A stretch of DNA of 64,000 nucleotides, taken from NCBI RefSeq assembly GCF_000711225.1, contig NZ_JOMG01000002.1, positions 2,864,501 to 2,928,500 of the forward strand. The letters are read 5' to 3'. Both the position numbers and the translations under genes were made by a program. The stretch comes from Pelobacter seleniigenes DSM 18267 (GTDB lineage Bacteria > Desulfobacterota > Desulfuromonadia > Desulfuromonadales > Geopsychrobacteraceae). The notes beneath the pieces are model-generated. The model did not search any database. It had not been told where the DNA came from and worked only from the letters and a program-made list of their open reading frames with translations. Shown one piece after another: positions 1-10,100 of this stretch. The stretch's first letter is position 1, and every line of letters begins with the position of its first letter.

Positions 1-80
1 GGGAAGAAGTCATCATTACTTCGCCCGAATATATAAAAATGGCTTTGAACTACGAAATCGGTACGAGAATAACCCAATAA
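1..80 (+). CDS. C-terminal end of an unidentified upstream gene (partial)
   Basis: A reading frame enters from the left edge at base 3 and gives 25 codons before a TAA at 78-80. It ends only 16 bases before the ygeW start, so it is probably in the same operon. The tail (…PEYIKMALNYEIGTRITQ) does not match my recollection of the E. coli YgeX or YgeY C termini, and I do not recognise it. It could be a regulator or another purine gene; no function is claimed. Confidence 0.5.
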   Translation, partial: EEVIITSPEYIKMALNYEIGTRITQ

Positions 81-96
81 CGACAGGAGTGATAAG

Positions 97-1293
97 GTGA
101 GCAACGTATTGACCCGAGAATTGATTCGCAGGCTGAGCCTGCAGGATACCAGAAATATGTACCTCAATGATTTTCTGCATACCTGGGACAAGACCGACCA
201 GGAATTGCAGGCGATTTTCAATGTTGCCGAAATCCTGCAGGAGCTGCGCAAGGACAATATCTCGCCGAAGGTGTTTGACAGCGGGCTCGGCATTTCCCTG
301 TTCCGTGACAATTCAACCCGCACCCGGTTCAGCTTTTCCAGCGCCTGCAACCTGCTCGGGCTGGAAGTGCAGGACCTGGACGAAGGCAAGTCACAGATTG
401 CCCACGGTGAAACGGTTCGGGAAACGGCCAACATGGTCTCTTTCATGGCCGACATCATCGGCATTCGTGACGATATGTACATCGGCAAGGGGCATGCCTA
501 CATGAAAGAGGTGTCGGCTGCGGTTGAGGCCGGTTATCGTGAAGGGGTGCTGGAGCAACGTCCGACCATCGTCAATCTGCAGTGCGATGTCGACCATCCG
601 ACCCAGTCCATGGCCGATGCCATGCACCTCATCCAGAGTTTTGGCGGGGTGGAGAACCTGAAGGGTAAGAAGATCGCCATGACCTGGGCCTATTCGCCGT
701 CCTACGGCAAGCCGCTCTCCGTCCCGCAGGGGATCATCGGGCTGATGACCCGCTTCGGCATGGAGGTCTCTCTGGCTCATCCGGAAGGGTATGAAGTGAT
801 GCCCGAAGTGGAGGAGATCGCCAAACGCAACGCCGAAAAATCGGGCGGGTCGTTCACCAAGACCAACAGCATGGCGGAAGCTTTCGCCGGTGCGGATATC
901 GTTTATCCGAAGAGCTGGGCGCCGTTTGCCGCCATGGAAAAGCGCACCAATCTGTATGCCGAAGGCGACGATGCCGGAATCAAGGCGCTGGAAAAAGAGC
1001 TGCTGGCACAGAACGCCAACCACAAGGATTGGGAGTGTACCGAAGAGTTGATGGCCCAAACCAAAGAGGGCAAAGCCCTGTACCTGCATTGCCTGCCGGC
1101 GGACATCTCCGGTGTCTCCTGCCAGGCCGGTGAGGTTGCGGCTTCGGTCTTCGATCGCTACCGGGTTCCGCTCTACAAGGAAGCCAGCTACAAACCCTAT
1201 ATCATTGCGGCCATGATCTTCCTCAGCAAGTTCAACAATCCGGCGGACAAACTGCTGAGTCTGCTGGAACAGGGCACCCCGAGGATCCGTTAA
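97..1293 (+). CDS. ygeW: Knotted carbamoyltransferase, YgeW family
   Basis: This 398-residue protein belongs to the aspartate/ornithine carbamoyltransferase fold. The carbamoyl-phosphate loop STRTR is at residues 73-77, DHPTQ at 166-170 and HCLP at 331-334. The length and the insert between the two halves fit the knotted YgeW subfamily. The true substrate of YgeW is not established; it is a marker of the gut-bacterial anaerobic purine/uric acid cluster, where transfer of a carbamoyl group between a ring-opened intermediate and phosphate is suspected. The GTG start at 97 is chosen because AGGAG lies at 85-89. It heads the visible part of a long co-directional operon and is followed by ridA. 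Confidence 0.93.
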   Translation: MSNVLTRELIRRLSLQDTRNMYLNDFLHTWDKTDQELQAIFNVAEILQELRKDNISPKVFDSGLGISLFRDNSTRTRFSFSSACNLLGLEVQDLDEGKSQIAHGETVRETANMVSFMADIIGIRDDMYIGKGHAYMKEVSAAVEAGYREGVLEQRPTIVNLQCDVDHPTQSMADAMHLIQSFGGVENLKGKKIAMTWAYSPSYGKPLSVPQGIIGLMTRFGMEVSLAHPEGYEVMPEVEEIAKRNAEKSGGSFTKTNSMAEAFAGADIVYPKSWAPFAAMEKRTNLYAEGDDAGIKALEKELLAQNANHKDWECTEELMAQTKEGKALYLHCLPADISGVSCQAGEVAASVFDRYRVPLYKEASYKPYIIAAMIFLSKFNNPADKLLSLLEQGTPRIR

Positions 1294-1307
1294 CTACTGT
1301 CTTGGTG

Positions 1308-1331
1308 CACCCCGGTCCAAGGGCCGGGGTG
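1308..1331 (+). other. Intergenic stem-loop between ygeW and ridA
   Basis: Perfect 8-bp stem (CACCCCGG at 1308-1315 with CCGGGGTG at 1324-1331) and an 8-base loop. There is no T-run after it, so it is more likely an mRNA processing or stability hairpin than a terminator, letting the downstream genes be read from the same transcript. Confidence 0.5.
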
Positions 1332-1353
1332 TGGTCAATAAGAAGAGGACGTT

Positions 1354-1731
1354 ATGAAAGAGATTGTCCATACCGAAAATGCGCCGGCGGCCATCGGGCC
1401 TTACAGTCAGGCGACCAGCAGCAATGGCATGGTTTTTACTTCCGGCCAGATTCCCATCGATCCGGCGACCGGCGCGGTCGTGGCCGGCGATATCAAGACT
1501 CAAACCGAGCAGGTTATGAAAAATCTCGGCGCGGTCCTGGCGGCGGCTGGTTGTATGGCGCAGAATGTTGTGAAGACGACCTGCTTTTTGCAGGATATGG
1601 CTGATTTTGCCGCATTCAACGCGGTCTACGAGGAATATTTTTCAGAAAATCCTCCGGCCCGTTCCTGTGTGGCCGTCAAGACTCTGCCGAAAAACGTTCT
1701 GGTCGAAGTGGAGGCAATCGCGGTCAAGTAA
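1354..1731 (+). CDS. ridA: RidA family enamine/imine deaminase
   Basis: This 125-residue protein matches the YjgF/YER057c/UK114 family in length and sequence. It has the GPYSQA segment near residue 15, the conserved Arg103 in PPARSCV and Glu118/Glu120 in the C-terminal VEVEAIA strand. RidA hydrolyses reactive 2-aminoacrylate and related enamines to ketoacids and ammonia. In this operon the likely source is a diaminopropionate ammonia-lyase step (YgeX in related clusters), which forms aminoacrylate; that enzyme is not in the window and may lie just upstream. The start has GAGGAC upstream at 1345. It is trimeric and cytosolic in known members. Confidence 0.93.
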   Translation: MKEIVHTENAPAAIGPYSQATSSNGMVFTSGQIPIDPATGAVVAGDIKTQTEQVMKNLGAVLAAAGCMAQNVVKTTCFLQDMADFAAFNAVYEEYFSENPPARSCVAVKTLPKNVLVEVEAIAVK

Positions 1732-1844
1732 GTCATGCATCGCACCTGCAGGGACAGCACCGCAAGGCTAACTGCACAGTTGGAACCACTACGGCACATC
1801 ACTCAACCCGCTCCGGAAGCTGGTGCGGATGCGGAGCAAACGAG

Positions 1845-4403
1845 GTGGCTATGGTCAGATTTACTCTCAACGGGAAGGACGTGGTCTATGACGGGGACGG
1901 GGCGCGAACCCTGCTTTCTTGGCTGCGTTTTTCCGTCGATATGAAAAGCGTGAAGGACGGTTGTTCCGGACAGGGGACCTGTGGCGCCTGCCTGGTCGAA
2001 CTGGATGGCAAACCGATGCTGTCCTGTTCAGTGAAAATGTCTGCCATGGAGGGGCGCACCCTGGTGACGCTGGAAGGGCTCCCGGAGGAGATCCGCGCGA
2101 CCCTGGGGCGGGCTTTCGTGGCCGCAGGGGCCGTTCAGTGCGGGTTCTGCAGTCCCGGTATGCTGTTCCGGGCCAAAATGCTGCTGACCGAAAATCCCAA
2201 TCCGACCCGCGCCGAAGTGACTCAGGCCATCCGCCACCATCTGTGTCGCTGCACCGGTTACGTCAAAATCGTCGATGCCATTATGCTGGCGGCGGAAAAA
2301 TTACGCAATCAGCAGCCGATAGAGTTCTCCGGTTATGGTGTCGGCTCTTCCGCGCCGAAATTCGAAGCCTATGAGCGGGCCATCGGCAAACCCCTTTTTA
2401 TCGGCGGCATGGAACTGCCGGGGATGCTCCACGGCGGTCTGCACTTCAGCGCCCATCCGCGCGCCAGAGTCCTGAAAATCGATCTGTCCAAAGCCGAAGC
2501 CGTGCCCGGCGTCATTCGCGTTTTTACCGCCCGTGATATCCCCGGCCGCAGACAGGTCGGGCAACTCGTCAAGGACTGGGATGTCTATATTGGCGAGGGG
2601 GAAATAACCCGCTGTATTGGCGACGTGCTGGCCTGTGTGGTTGCGGAAGACAAGGAAACCGCCGATCGGGCCGCGGAGTTGGTCGAGGTCGAGTACGAGG
2701 TCCTCGAACCGCTCACCGATCCCTTTGCGGCCATGACCAGTGATATCCGGGTTCACGAGGGGGGCAATATCCTCAAGGAGACCGTGATTCGTTATGGGGA
2801 AGATATTTCCAGCGTCTTTGCAAAGTCCGCCCACGTGGTGACCGAACGCTTTCAGACCCAGTTTATCGAACATGCCTATCTGGAATTGGAAAACAGTATC
2901 GCCGGTTATGAAGATGGCAAACTGACGGTCTATTCCCAGGGGCAGGGAATTTACGGAGATCGGCAGCAGATCGCTGATCTGCTGGGACTGGATGTCAAAG
3001 ATGTGAATGTCAAGCTGGTGCCGGCGGGGGGCGCATTCGGCGGCAAGGAGGATCTGACCTGCCAGGGGCACGCCGCCCTGGCGGCATATCATCTGCAACG
3101 CCCGGTCAAGGTCAAGCTCGACCGCAACGGGTCGATCCGGATGTCAGTCAAGCGCCACCCCATGACCATGGAATACACCCTCGGCTGCGATGAAGAGGGG
3201 CGTTTCACCGGTCTGCTGGCGCGGATCGTCGGTGATACCGGGGCCTACGCTTCGGTGGGCGGGCCGGTCATGGAGCGGGCCGCGACCCATGCCGGCGGGG
3301 CTTACCATATTCCCAATATCGATGTGGAATCGACGGCAGTCTACACCAACAACGTTCCCGCCGGGGCCATGCGCGGTTTTGGGGTGAACCAGGTCACTTT
3401 TGCCATCGAAGGGGTGATCGATGAGCTGTGTGCCCGGGCCGGTTTCGATCGCTGGCAGATCCGTTATCTCAACGCCCTTGATCAAGGGTTGAAGACGACC
3501 AGCGGGCATCGGTTGAGGAAAGCCGTTGGTTTGAAGAAAACCCTTGAGCTGGTCAAGGATGCTTATGGGGACGGTCACGGTGTCGGGCTTGCCTGCGGGA
3601 TTAAAAACTGCGGCCTCGGCAACGGCATCCCCGAATTGAGCCAGGTGCGTCTCGAAGTGACGGCCGACGGCATGATCAAGCTGTTCCACGGTTGGAGCGA
3701 AATGGGGCAGGGGGTGGATACGGTCGTGCAGCAGATGCTCTGTGAATATCTCGGGCTGGCAACGACGGACTGCATCAAGGTCATTGTCATGACCGACAGT
3801 GAAACCAAGGGGGGGAGCACCACCGCCAGCCGCGGTACTTTCCTGGCCGGCAAAGCGGTGCTGGAAGCTGCCAAGGGGCTCAAAAAAGACCTGGAAAGAC
3901 ATCCTCTGAGCGAGCTGGCCGGGCGCACCTACGACGGCAGTTACCTCTGCGATTGGACGACCCCTGCTGATTTCGACGGCGAAGTGATCAGCCATTTCGC
4001 CTACAGTTTTGCCACCCAGCTGGTGAAGCTGGACGACGAAGGTGCGATCGTCAAGGTCAGGGCCGTCCATGACAGCGGCACGGTCGTCAACCGCAAGCTC
4101 TTCGAAGGGCAGATCGAAGGCGGGGTGGTCATGGGGATGGGCTACGCCCTGACCGAAGACTTGCCCATGGAAGACGGCCGGATTACCGATTACAGTTTCC
4201 GTAAGCTCGGCCTGTTGCGGGCCAACGAGGTGCCGGAGATTGAAGTGGTGCCGCTGGAAATCTACGATGAGGATGCTCCCTTCGGTGCCAAAGGGGTGGG
4301 CGAAATCTGCTGTATTCCGACCGCCGCTGCGGTGGCCGGAGCCTACCGGAGCTTTGACGGGAAAAAACGCACCAAGCTGCCGATGGGCTGGTTGAAGAAG
4401 TAG
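1845..4403 (+). CDS. xdhD: Fused Fe-S/molybdenum hydroxylase, selenium-dependent xanthine dehydrogenase type (XdhD-like)
   Basis: This 852-residue protein joins a two-cluster [2Fe-2S] module to a xanthine-dehydrogenase Mo-binding module. Cluster ligands are Cys40, 46, 49 and 61 (plant-type) and Cys99, 102, 134 and 136 (CxxC…CRC). The Mo part starts near residue 170 and shows GGAFGGKED and the terminal GAKGVGEI segment carrying the catalytic Glu. No FAD domain is present, so it must pass electrons to a partner such as YgfK. This architecture is the marker for selenium-dependent purine hydroxylases. GTG at 1845 has GGAG at 1833; ATG at 1851 has GAGG at 1842-1845 and is an equally good start. 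Confidence 0.9.
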   Translation: MAMVRFTLNGKDVVYDGDGARTLLSWLRFSVDMKSVKDGCSGQGTCGACLVELDGKPMLSCSVKMSAMEGRTLVTLEGLPEEIRATLGRAFVAAGAVQCGFCSPGMLFRAKMLLTENPNPTRAEVTQAIRHHLCRCTGYVKIVDAIMLAAEKLRNQQPIEFSGYGVGSSAPKFEAYERAIGKPLFIGGMELPGMLHGGLHFSAHPRARVLKIDLSKAEAVPGVIRVFTARDIPGRRQVGQLVKDWDVYIGEGEITRCIGDVLACVVAEDKETADRAAELVEVEYEVLEPLTDPFAAMTSDIRVHEGGNILKETVIRYGEDISSVFAKSAHVVTERFQTQFIEHAYLELENSIAGYEDGKLTVYSQGQGIYGDRQQIADLLGLDVKDVNVKLVPAGGAFGGKEDLTCQGHAALAAYHLQRPVKVKLDRNGSIRMSVKRHPMTMEYTLGCDEEGRFTGLLARIVGDTGAYASVGGPVMERAATHAGGAYHIPNIDVESTAVYTNNVPAGAMRGFGVNQVTFAIEGVIDELCARAGFDRWQIRYLNALDQGLKTTSGHRLRKAVGLKKTLELVKDAYGDGHGVGLACGIKNCGLGNGIPELSQVRLEVTADGMIKLFHGWSEMGQGVDTVVQQMLCEYLGLATTDCIKVIVMTDSETKGGSTTASRGTFLAGKAVLEAAKGLKKDLERHPLSELAGRTYDGSYLCDWTTPADFDGEVISHFAYSFATQLVKLDDEGAIVKVRAVHDSGTVVNRKLFEGQIEGGVVMGMGYALTEDLPMEDGRITDYSFRKLGLLRANEVPEIEVVPLEIYDEDAPFGAKGVGEICCIPTAAAVAGAYRSFDGKKRTKLPMGWLKK

Positions 4404-4427
4404 GCTGCTTGCGAAATGACTGATTCT

Positions 4428-4458
4428 GCAGCCGGATGCCGGTTCAAGCTCCGGCTGC
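4428..4458 (+). other. Intergenic stem-loop before ssnA
   Basis: Perfect 9-bp stem, GCAGCCGGA at 4428-4436 and TCCGGCTGC at 4450-4458, with a 13-base loop. No T-tract follows, so it is unlikely to stop transcription fully; it may set differential mRNA stability in the operon. Confidence 0.45.
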
Positions 4459-4487
4459 CTTGACGCGCGTGACAACAGGAGGGCCGC

Positions 4488-5774
4488 ATGGCACTTTATC
4501 TGAATAATGCATTATATCTGGACTGGCAGACCTTGGCCTTGCGGTCCACCGCTCTTAAGGTGACCGAAGGGAACAGCGGCGGCCTGGTCCTTATCGACAA
4601 GATTCCCGAACCCGCAGAGTTGGCGACCGGGGACCGGGTGCTCGACTGCCGCGGCCGGCTGGTGACCAAATCCTTCGGCTGTGGCCACCATCATATCTAT
4701 TCCACCCTGGCCCGGGGAATGCCCGCGCCGAAGAAGATTCCCGTCAATTTCAAGGAGATCCTCACCTATGTCTGGTGGACGGTGGACAAGTGTCTGGATC
4801 TGGAGATGATCGAGGCCAGTGCCCTGGCCAGCGCCATGTATTGCGCTAAAAACGGGGTGACCTTTGTCATTGACCACCATGCCTCGCCATTTGCGGTCGA
4901 GGGCTCGCTGGACACCATCGCCAGGGCCTTTGATCAGGTGGGGCTGGCGCACCTGCTCTGCTATGAGCTGTCCGACCGGGATGGCGCAGAGATTGCGGAG
5001 GCCGGGCTGGCGGAACATGAGCGCTATCTCGCTGCTGGTGGTCAAGGGCATATCGGCCTGCATGCCTCCTTCACCGTGGGTGACAACTTATTGAAACGTG
5101 CCGTCGCCCTGGCCGAAAAGTTCAACACCGGTCTGCATGTCCATGTTGCCGAGGACCGGGCCGATCAGGACGACTGCCTCAGGACTTACGGCAAGCGGGT
5201 GATTCAACGCTATGCCGACGCAGGGGTGCTGAACCTGCCGCAAAGCCTGCTGGTCCACTGCGTCCATCTGGATGAGGCAGAAAAACAGCTGCTCAGGAAC
5301 AGCGGCAACTGGGTGATCGAAAATATCGAAAGTAACCAGAACAATAATGTCGGACAGGCCAATTACGGTCAGATCACCGATCGGGTCATGCTCGGCACCG
5401 ACGGCATGCACAGCGACATGCTGCGCAGCGCCAAGGCCGCATTCTTAAGTGGCCAACCCATCGAAGGGGTCGGCATGGACACCATTTACCGGCGCTTCAG
5501 GAACATCCATCGCTATCTTGCGGAGCAGGGTTTCCAGGGGGACGGCGACAACAATCTGGTGATTCTTGATTATGATACGCCGACGGAAGTCACCACTGAT
5601 AATTTCCTCGGTCACTTTATCTACGGACTCGATTCCAGCCATGTTGACACGGTGATCGCCAACGGCCGGGTCATTGTTGAGAACCGTCGCTTGACCCAAG
5701 TGGATGAAACTGAAATCCTGGGGCGGGCCCGCGAACTGGGGAATAAACTCTGGGGCAAAATGCAGCGGCTCTGA
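4488..5774 (+). CDS. ssnA: Amidohydrolase SsnA
   Basis: This 428-residue metal-dependent hydrolase belongs to the cytosine deaminase/TrzN-like amidohydrolase superfamily. Metal ligands are visible as GHHHIYS (67-69), HVHVAED, HCVHLD and TDGMHSD. Length and position next to xdhD, hyuA and ygfK match SsnA of the E. coli and Enterococcus purine clusters. The reaction is not proven in the literature I know; hydrolytic opening or deamination of a purine-derived ring is the usual proposal. A strong AGGAGGG (4477-4483) precedes the ATG. It lies 17 bases before the hydantoinase gene. Confidence 0.92.
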   Translation: MALYLNNALYLDWQTLALRSTALKVTEGNSGGLVLIDKIPEPAELATGDRVLDCRGRLVTKSFGCGHHHIYSTLARGMPAPKKIPVNFKEILTYVWWTVDKCLDLEMIEASALASAMYCAKNGVTFVIDHHASPFAVEGSLDTIARAFDQVGLAHLLCYELSDRDGAEIAEAGLAEHERYLAAGGQGHIGLHASFTVGDNLLKRAVALAEKFNTGLHVHVAEDRADQDDCLRTYGKRVIQRYADAGVLNLPQSLLVHCVHLDEAEKQLLRNSGNWVIENIESNQNNNVGQANYGQITDRVMLGTDGMHSDMLRSAKAAFLSGQPIEGVGMDTIYRRFRNIHRYLAEQGFQGDGDNNLVILDYDTPTEVTTDNFLGHFIYGLDSSHVDTVIANGRVIVENRRLTQVDETEILGRARELGNKLWGKMQRL

Positions 5775-5791
5775 ATCGGGTTGGGACAGGC

Positions 5792-7180
5792 ATGAAGCAG
5801 CTGATCAAAAATGGGACTATTGTGACTGCGGAGAAGACCTTCCGTGCTGACCTGCTGATCGTTGACGGCATCATTGCTAAAATCGGCAGCGGGTTGACCG
5901 GCGGGGCCACGGTTACGGAGATCGATGCCTCCGGGCGCTATGTGCTGCCGGGCGGCGTCGATGTGCACACCCACCTCAACCTGGCCCTGGGGGAGCGGCG
6001 GGTCAGTGACGGCTTTTATCAGGGGATGCGGGCCGCGGCCTTTGGCGGCACCACCACCATCGTCGACCACCCGGAGGCGGGGCCTGCGGACTGCTCCCTG
6101 TTTCACCAGCCGGATTACTACCGGGAGCTGCTGGCCCATGAGGCAGTCATCGACTACGGCATTCACGGTGTGTTTCAACGCGTGGACAGCGAGGTTCTGC
6201 GGGATATTCCCGCGCTGATCCACAGCGGGGTGAGCAGTGCCAAAGTCTACCTGACCTATGACGGGATGCTGAATGACGTGGAGATCGCCCAGGTTCTGCA
6301 GGCCATGGGCGCTGCCCAGGGTCTGACCGCCTTCCATGCCGAGGACGATGCGGTTATCCGCGCGTTGCGCGAACAGTTCGGCCGGGAAGGGAAACGCAGC
6401 GCCGTCTACCACGCCCTGAGTCGCCCGGATACCACGGAAGCGGACGCCATCGCCCGGATTCTGGAACTGGCCTGGGCGGGCGGCAACATCCCGGTCTATA
6501 TCGTCCATTTGTCGACGGCCAAGGGGCTGGCGGTCATTGAACAAGCCAAAGCCCGGGGGCAGCGGGTCTTCGCGGAAACCTGTCCGCAGTATCTGCTGCT
6601 GGACCAGTCCTGTTACCAGCAGGCGGAACCTGAAGGGCTGAAATATGTCATGGCGCCCCCTTTGCGCAGCAGTGCGGATCAGCAGGCCCTGTGGCGCGGG
6701 CTGAGCAATGGCAGTATCGATGTCCTGGCCACCGACCATTGCTCCTTCTCTTTTGCGGATAAAGTGAAATACGGCCAAGCGGATTTCCGGCAGTGTCCTG
6801 GTGGTTGCCCAGGGGTGGAAACCCGCTTGCCGTTGAGCTATTCCGCCGGGGTGGGGCAGGGGCGCTTCAGTATCAATCGGTTTGTCGATCTGGTCGCGAC
6901 CACCCCGGCCAAACTCATGGGGCTGTATCCGCGCAAAGGAGCCCTGCAGCCGGGGGCCGATGCCGATATTGTGGTGTGGAATCCCGAGCTGGAAAAAACG
7001 CTGGCGGTGACGACCCTGCATCAGCAGTGCGACTATACGCCGTTTGCCGGGATGCAGGTCAAAGGCTGGCCTGAGCTGACCATGCTCAGAGGCCGGATCA
7101 TTGTCAAAGACGGAGATTTTTTTGGGGAAAAGGGGTTTGGCGAATTTCTGGAGCGGACCCCTTTTGCCGGTTCCTGCTAA
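5792..7180 (+). CDS. hyuA: D-hydantoinase / dihydropyrimidinase family amidohydrolase
   Basis: This 462-residue cyclic amidase has the full binuclear-metal set: His59 and His61 in DVHTH, a carbamylatable Lys151 in SSAKVYLTYDG, His182, His239 in YIVHLS and Asp315 in ATDH. It should open five- or six-membered cyclic diamides. In the anaerobic purine cluster this family (E. coli HyuA/YgeZ) is proposed to open an imidazole- or hydantoin-type intermediate. Cytosolic, probably tetrameric. The stop at 7180 precedes the ygfK start by 19 bases. Confidence 0.92.
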   Translation: MKQLIKNGTIVTAEKTFRADLLIVDGIIAKIGSGLTGGATVTEIDASGRYVLPGGVDVHTHLNLALGERRVSDGFYQGMRAAAFGGTTTIVDHPEAGPADCSLFHQPDYYRELLAHEAVIDYGIHGVFQRVDSEVLRDIPALIHSGVSSAKVYLTYDGMLNDVEIAQVLQAMGAAQGLTAFHAEDDAVIRALREQFGREGKRSAVYHALSRPDTTEADAIARILELAWAGGNIPVYIVHLSTAKGLAVIEQAKARGQRVFAETCPQYLLLDQSCYQQAEPEGLKYVMAPPLRSSADQQALWRGLSNGSIDVLATDHCSFSFADKVKYGQADFRQCPGGCPGVETRLPLSYSAGVGQGRFSINRFVDLVATTPAKLMGLYPRKGALQPGADADIVVWNPELEKTLAVTTLHQQCDYTPFAGMQVKGWPELTMLRGRIIVKDGDFFGEKGFGEFLERTPFAGSC

Positions 7181-7199
7181 GGTTGGAGGCTTGCTAGTT

Positions 7200-10100
7200 A
7201 TGCGCAGTGACGAGTTTGTTTGCAGTTCTTTAAAGACCCTGTTCGACTGGATCGGGCAGTATGATGAAAAACAGGAGATCTTCGGGATTTCCAGCGACCT
7301 TTTTTTCATTCCGGATGCGGCTGATCCGTTCCGCATGACCCGTTACGGCCAGTTGCTGGAAACCCCGCTCGGGGTCGCCGCCGGACCGCATACCCAACTG
7401 GCGCAGAATATCATTGCCGCCTGGCTGACCGGCGCCCGTTACATGGAGCTGAAGACGATCCAGGTGCTGGACGAGCTGGAAGTCACCAAGCCCTGCATCG
7501 ACATGTCGGATGAAGGCTACAACTGCGAATGGTCGCAGGAGCTGAAGCTGGATCAGTCGTTTGACGAATATCTCAACGCCTGGATCATGCTCCATGTGCT
7601 CAAAGACAAATTCGGCTGGGACATGGCCGAGCGCGGCTTTATCTTCAATATGAGCGTCGGCTACAACCTGGAAGGGATTCTCAGCCCGACGGTGCAGCGT
7701 TTCCTTGACCGCATGGAGGATTGCAGCGCGGAGCTCCAGGCGAAAATCGATGAAATCGGCGCCTTTTATCCACGCATCCGCACGCTGCGGATCGCCCCGC
7801 AGATCACCCGCAACATCACCATTTCCACCATGCACGGCTGTCCGCCGGACGAGGTGGAGAAGATCGGCCGTTATTTCATCGAAGAGCGCCGGCTGGATAC
7901 CACCATCAAACTCAATCCGACCTTGCTCGGGGCGGATAAGCTGCGGGAAATCCTGAATGAAAAACTGGGCTTTGCGACCGAGGTTCCGGACCTGGCTTTC
8001 GAGCATGACCTCACGTACGCAGCCGGGGTCAAACTTATCCGTGAACTGACCGCCAGCGCGGCCAAGGCAGGGGTCAGCTTCAATCTGAAACTGACCAATA
8101 CCCTGGAAACCAGCAATATCCGCCAGAAACTGCCGAAGAACGAGGCGATGGTCTACATGAGCGGCCGCGCCCTGCATCCGATCAGTATCAATCTGGCGGC
8201 CAAGCTGCAGAAAGAGTTCGGCGGCACCCTGGATATCTCTTTTTCCGCCGGGGCCGACTGCTTCAATATCGCCGACATTCTCAAATGCGGCCTGAAACCG
8301 GTGACCCTCTGTTCCGATGTGCTCAAGCCGGGCGGCTACGGCCGGATCAGTCAGTACCTGCCGGTGATCGCCGCGGCCATGAGCGCGGCCGGAGCCGACT
8401 CCCTTGATGATTACGTCCTCAAGACCGCCGGCAAAAAGAACCTGGCGGAAGCGGTGGTCGCCAACCTGGAGGCCTACGCCGCCGAAGTGACGGAAGCGAC
8501 TTATTACAAGAAGATTCATTATCCTTACGAATCGATCAAGACCGCCCGGAAACTGGAATTTTTCGACTGCGCCGAAGCCCCCTGTATGGGCGAGTGTCCG
8601 GCCGGACAGGAGATTCCGCGCTACCTTGATTATGTCGCCAAGGGGGAGCTGGAAAAGGCCTATCAGACCATTCTCGCCACCAATCCGTTCCCCAATGTGC
8701 AGGGGAAGGTGTGTGATCATGCCTGCCAGTCCAAATGTACCCGGATCAATTACGAACGGCCGCTGATGATCCGTGAGATCAAGCGCTTTGTGGCCGATAA
8801 GTTTGATCGTAACATGCCGAAACCGGAGTGCAACAACGGCGTCAAGGTGGCGATTATCGGCGCCGGGCCGACCGGTCTGTCCTGTGCCCATTTTCTGGCC
8901 ATGGAAGGGTTCAGCGTCGAAATCTACGAGGCCAAGGGCCTGCTCGGCGGCATGGCTGCCGACGGTATCCCGGTCTTTCGCCTTGATGACGGCAGCCTGC
9001 AGAAAGATATCGACGGGATTATCGCCTTCGGCGTCAGGGTTCATCTGAATGTCAGGATCACGGCGGATAAATTTCAGGCAATCCGCGCGGCCAATGACTA
9101 TGTCTACGTGGCCGTCGGTGCCCAGGAAAGCCTGCCGCTGGATATCCCCGGCATCGAGAGCGCAGGAGTCCTTGACCAGCTGAGCTTCCTGAGCCGGGTG
9201 CGCCGTCAGCAAGACCTTCCGCAAGGCCAGCGGATTATCGTGATCGGCGCCGGCAACTCGGCCATGGATGCCGCCAGGACCGCCAAGCGCCTGGTCGGCA
9301 CCGGCGGCGAAGTGACCATTGTCTATCGCCGCACCCGGCGGGAAATGCCCTGTGACCCGGAAGAGGTGAGGGGCGCGCTGGAAGAGGGGATCAAGCTGGT
9401 CGAACTGGCCGCCCCGGAAGCCGTGGTGGCTGTCGATGGCAAGGTCAGCGGCCTCAGGGTCAGCAGGATGAAGTTGGGCGCACCGGATGAAAGCGGCCGG
9501 GCCCGGCCGGAGAAGGTCGCGGCTGCGGACTATGTTATTGATGCCGATCTGATCATCCCCGCCATTGGCCAGCAGGTGGTCCTCGATTTCTATCCGCAGG
9601 ACAAGCTCGAAGTGAATGAAGCCACTTACGAGACCACGCTGGACAATGTTTTTGCCGGCGGGGATGCGCTGCGCGGGGCGTCGAGCCTGATCAATGCCAT
9701 CGGCGACGGCCAGAAGGTCGCTTTCCAGATCATCAAGCGGGCGCAGAAAGAACGGCAGGGGTTTTTCTCTCCCCTCGATCAGCGCCAGCCCGACCTCAAG
9801 GCGCTGCAGATCAAGCAGGCTCGGCGCGGTTTTGGCCCGGCTTTGCCAGAGGTCGACGCCGATAACCGCATCAATTTCAATCTGTTCATGGACACCCTGA
9901 GCGATGCCGCCGCCGTGGAGGAGGCTGCTCGCTGTTTGCAATGCGACCTGGTCTGTAATATCTGTACCACGGTCTGCCCGAACCGCAGCAATATCTACTA
10001 CCCCATGGAGCCGGTCACGCTGCCGGTGGAAACCGCAGTCAACAATAACGGTCAAGTCGAGATTCTGCGCGAGGGGAACATCAACATCAACCAGCCGTAT

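Noticed and set aside
391-1089. Minus-strand frame inside ygeW
   Set aside because: Shadow of a well-conserved carbamoyltransferase gene.
5621-7336. A 571-codon minus-strand frame opposite ssnA and hyuA
   Set aside because: Spans two well-supported genes and their junction; composition is typical of antisense to GC-rich coding DNA.
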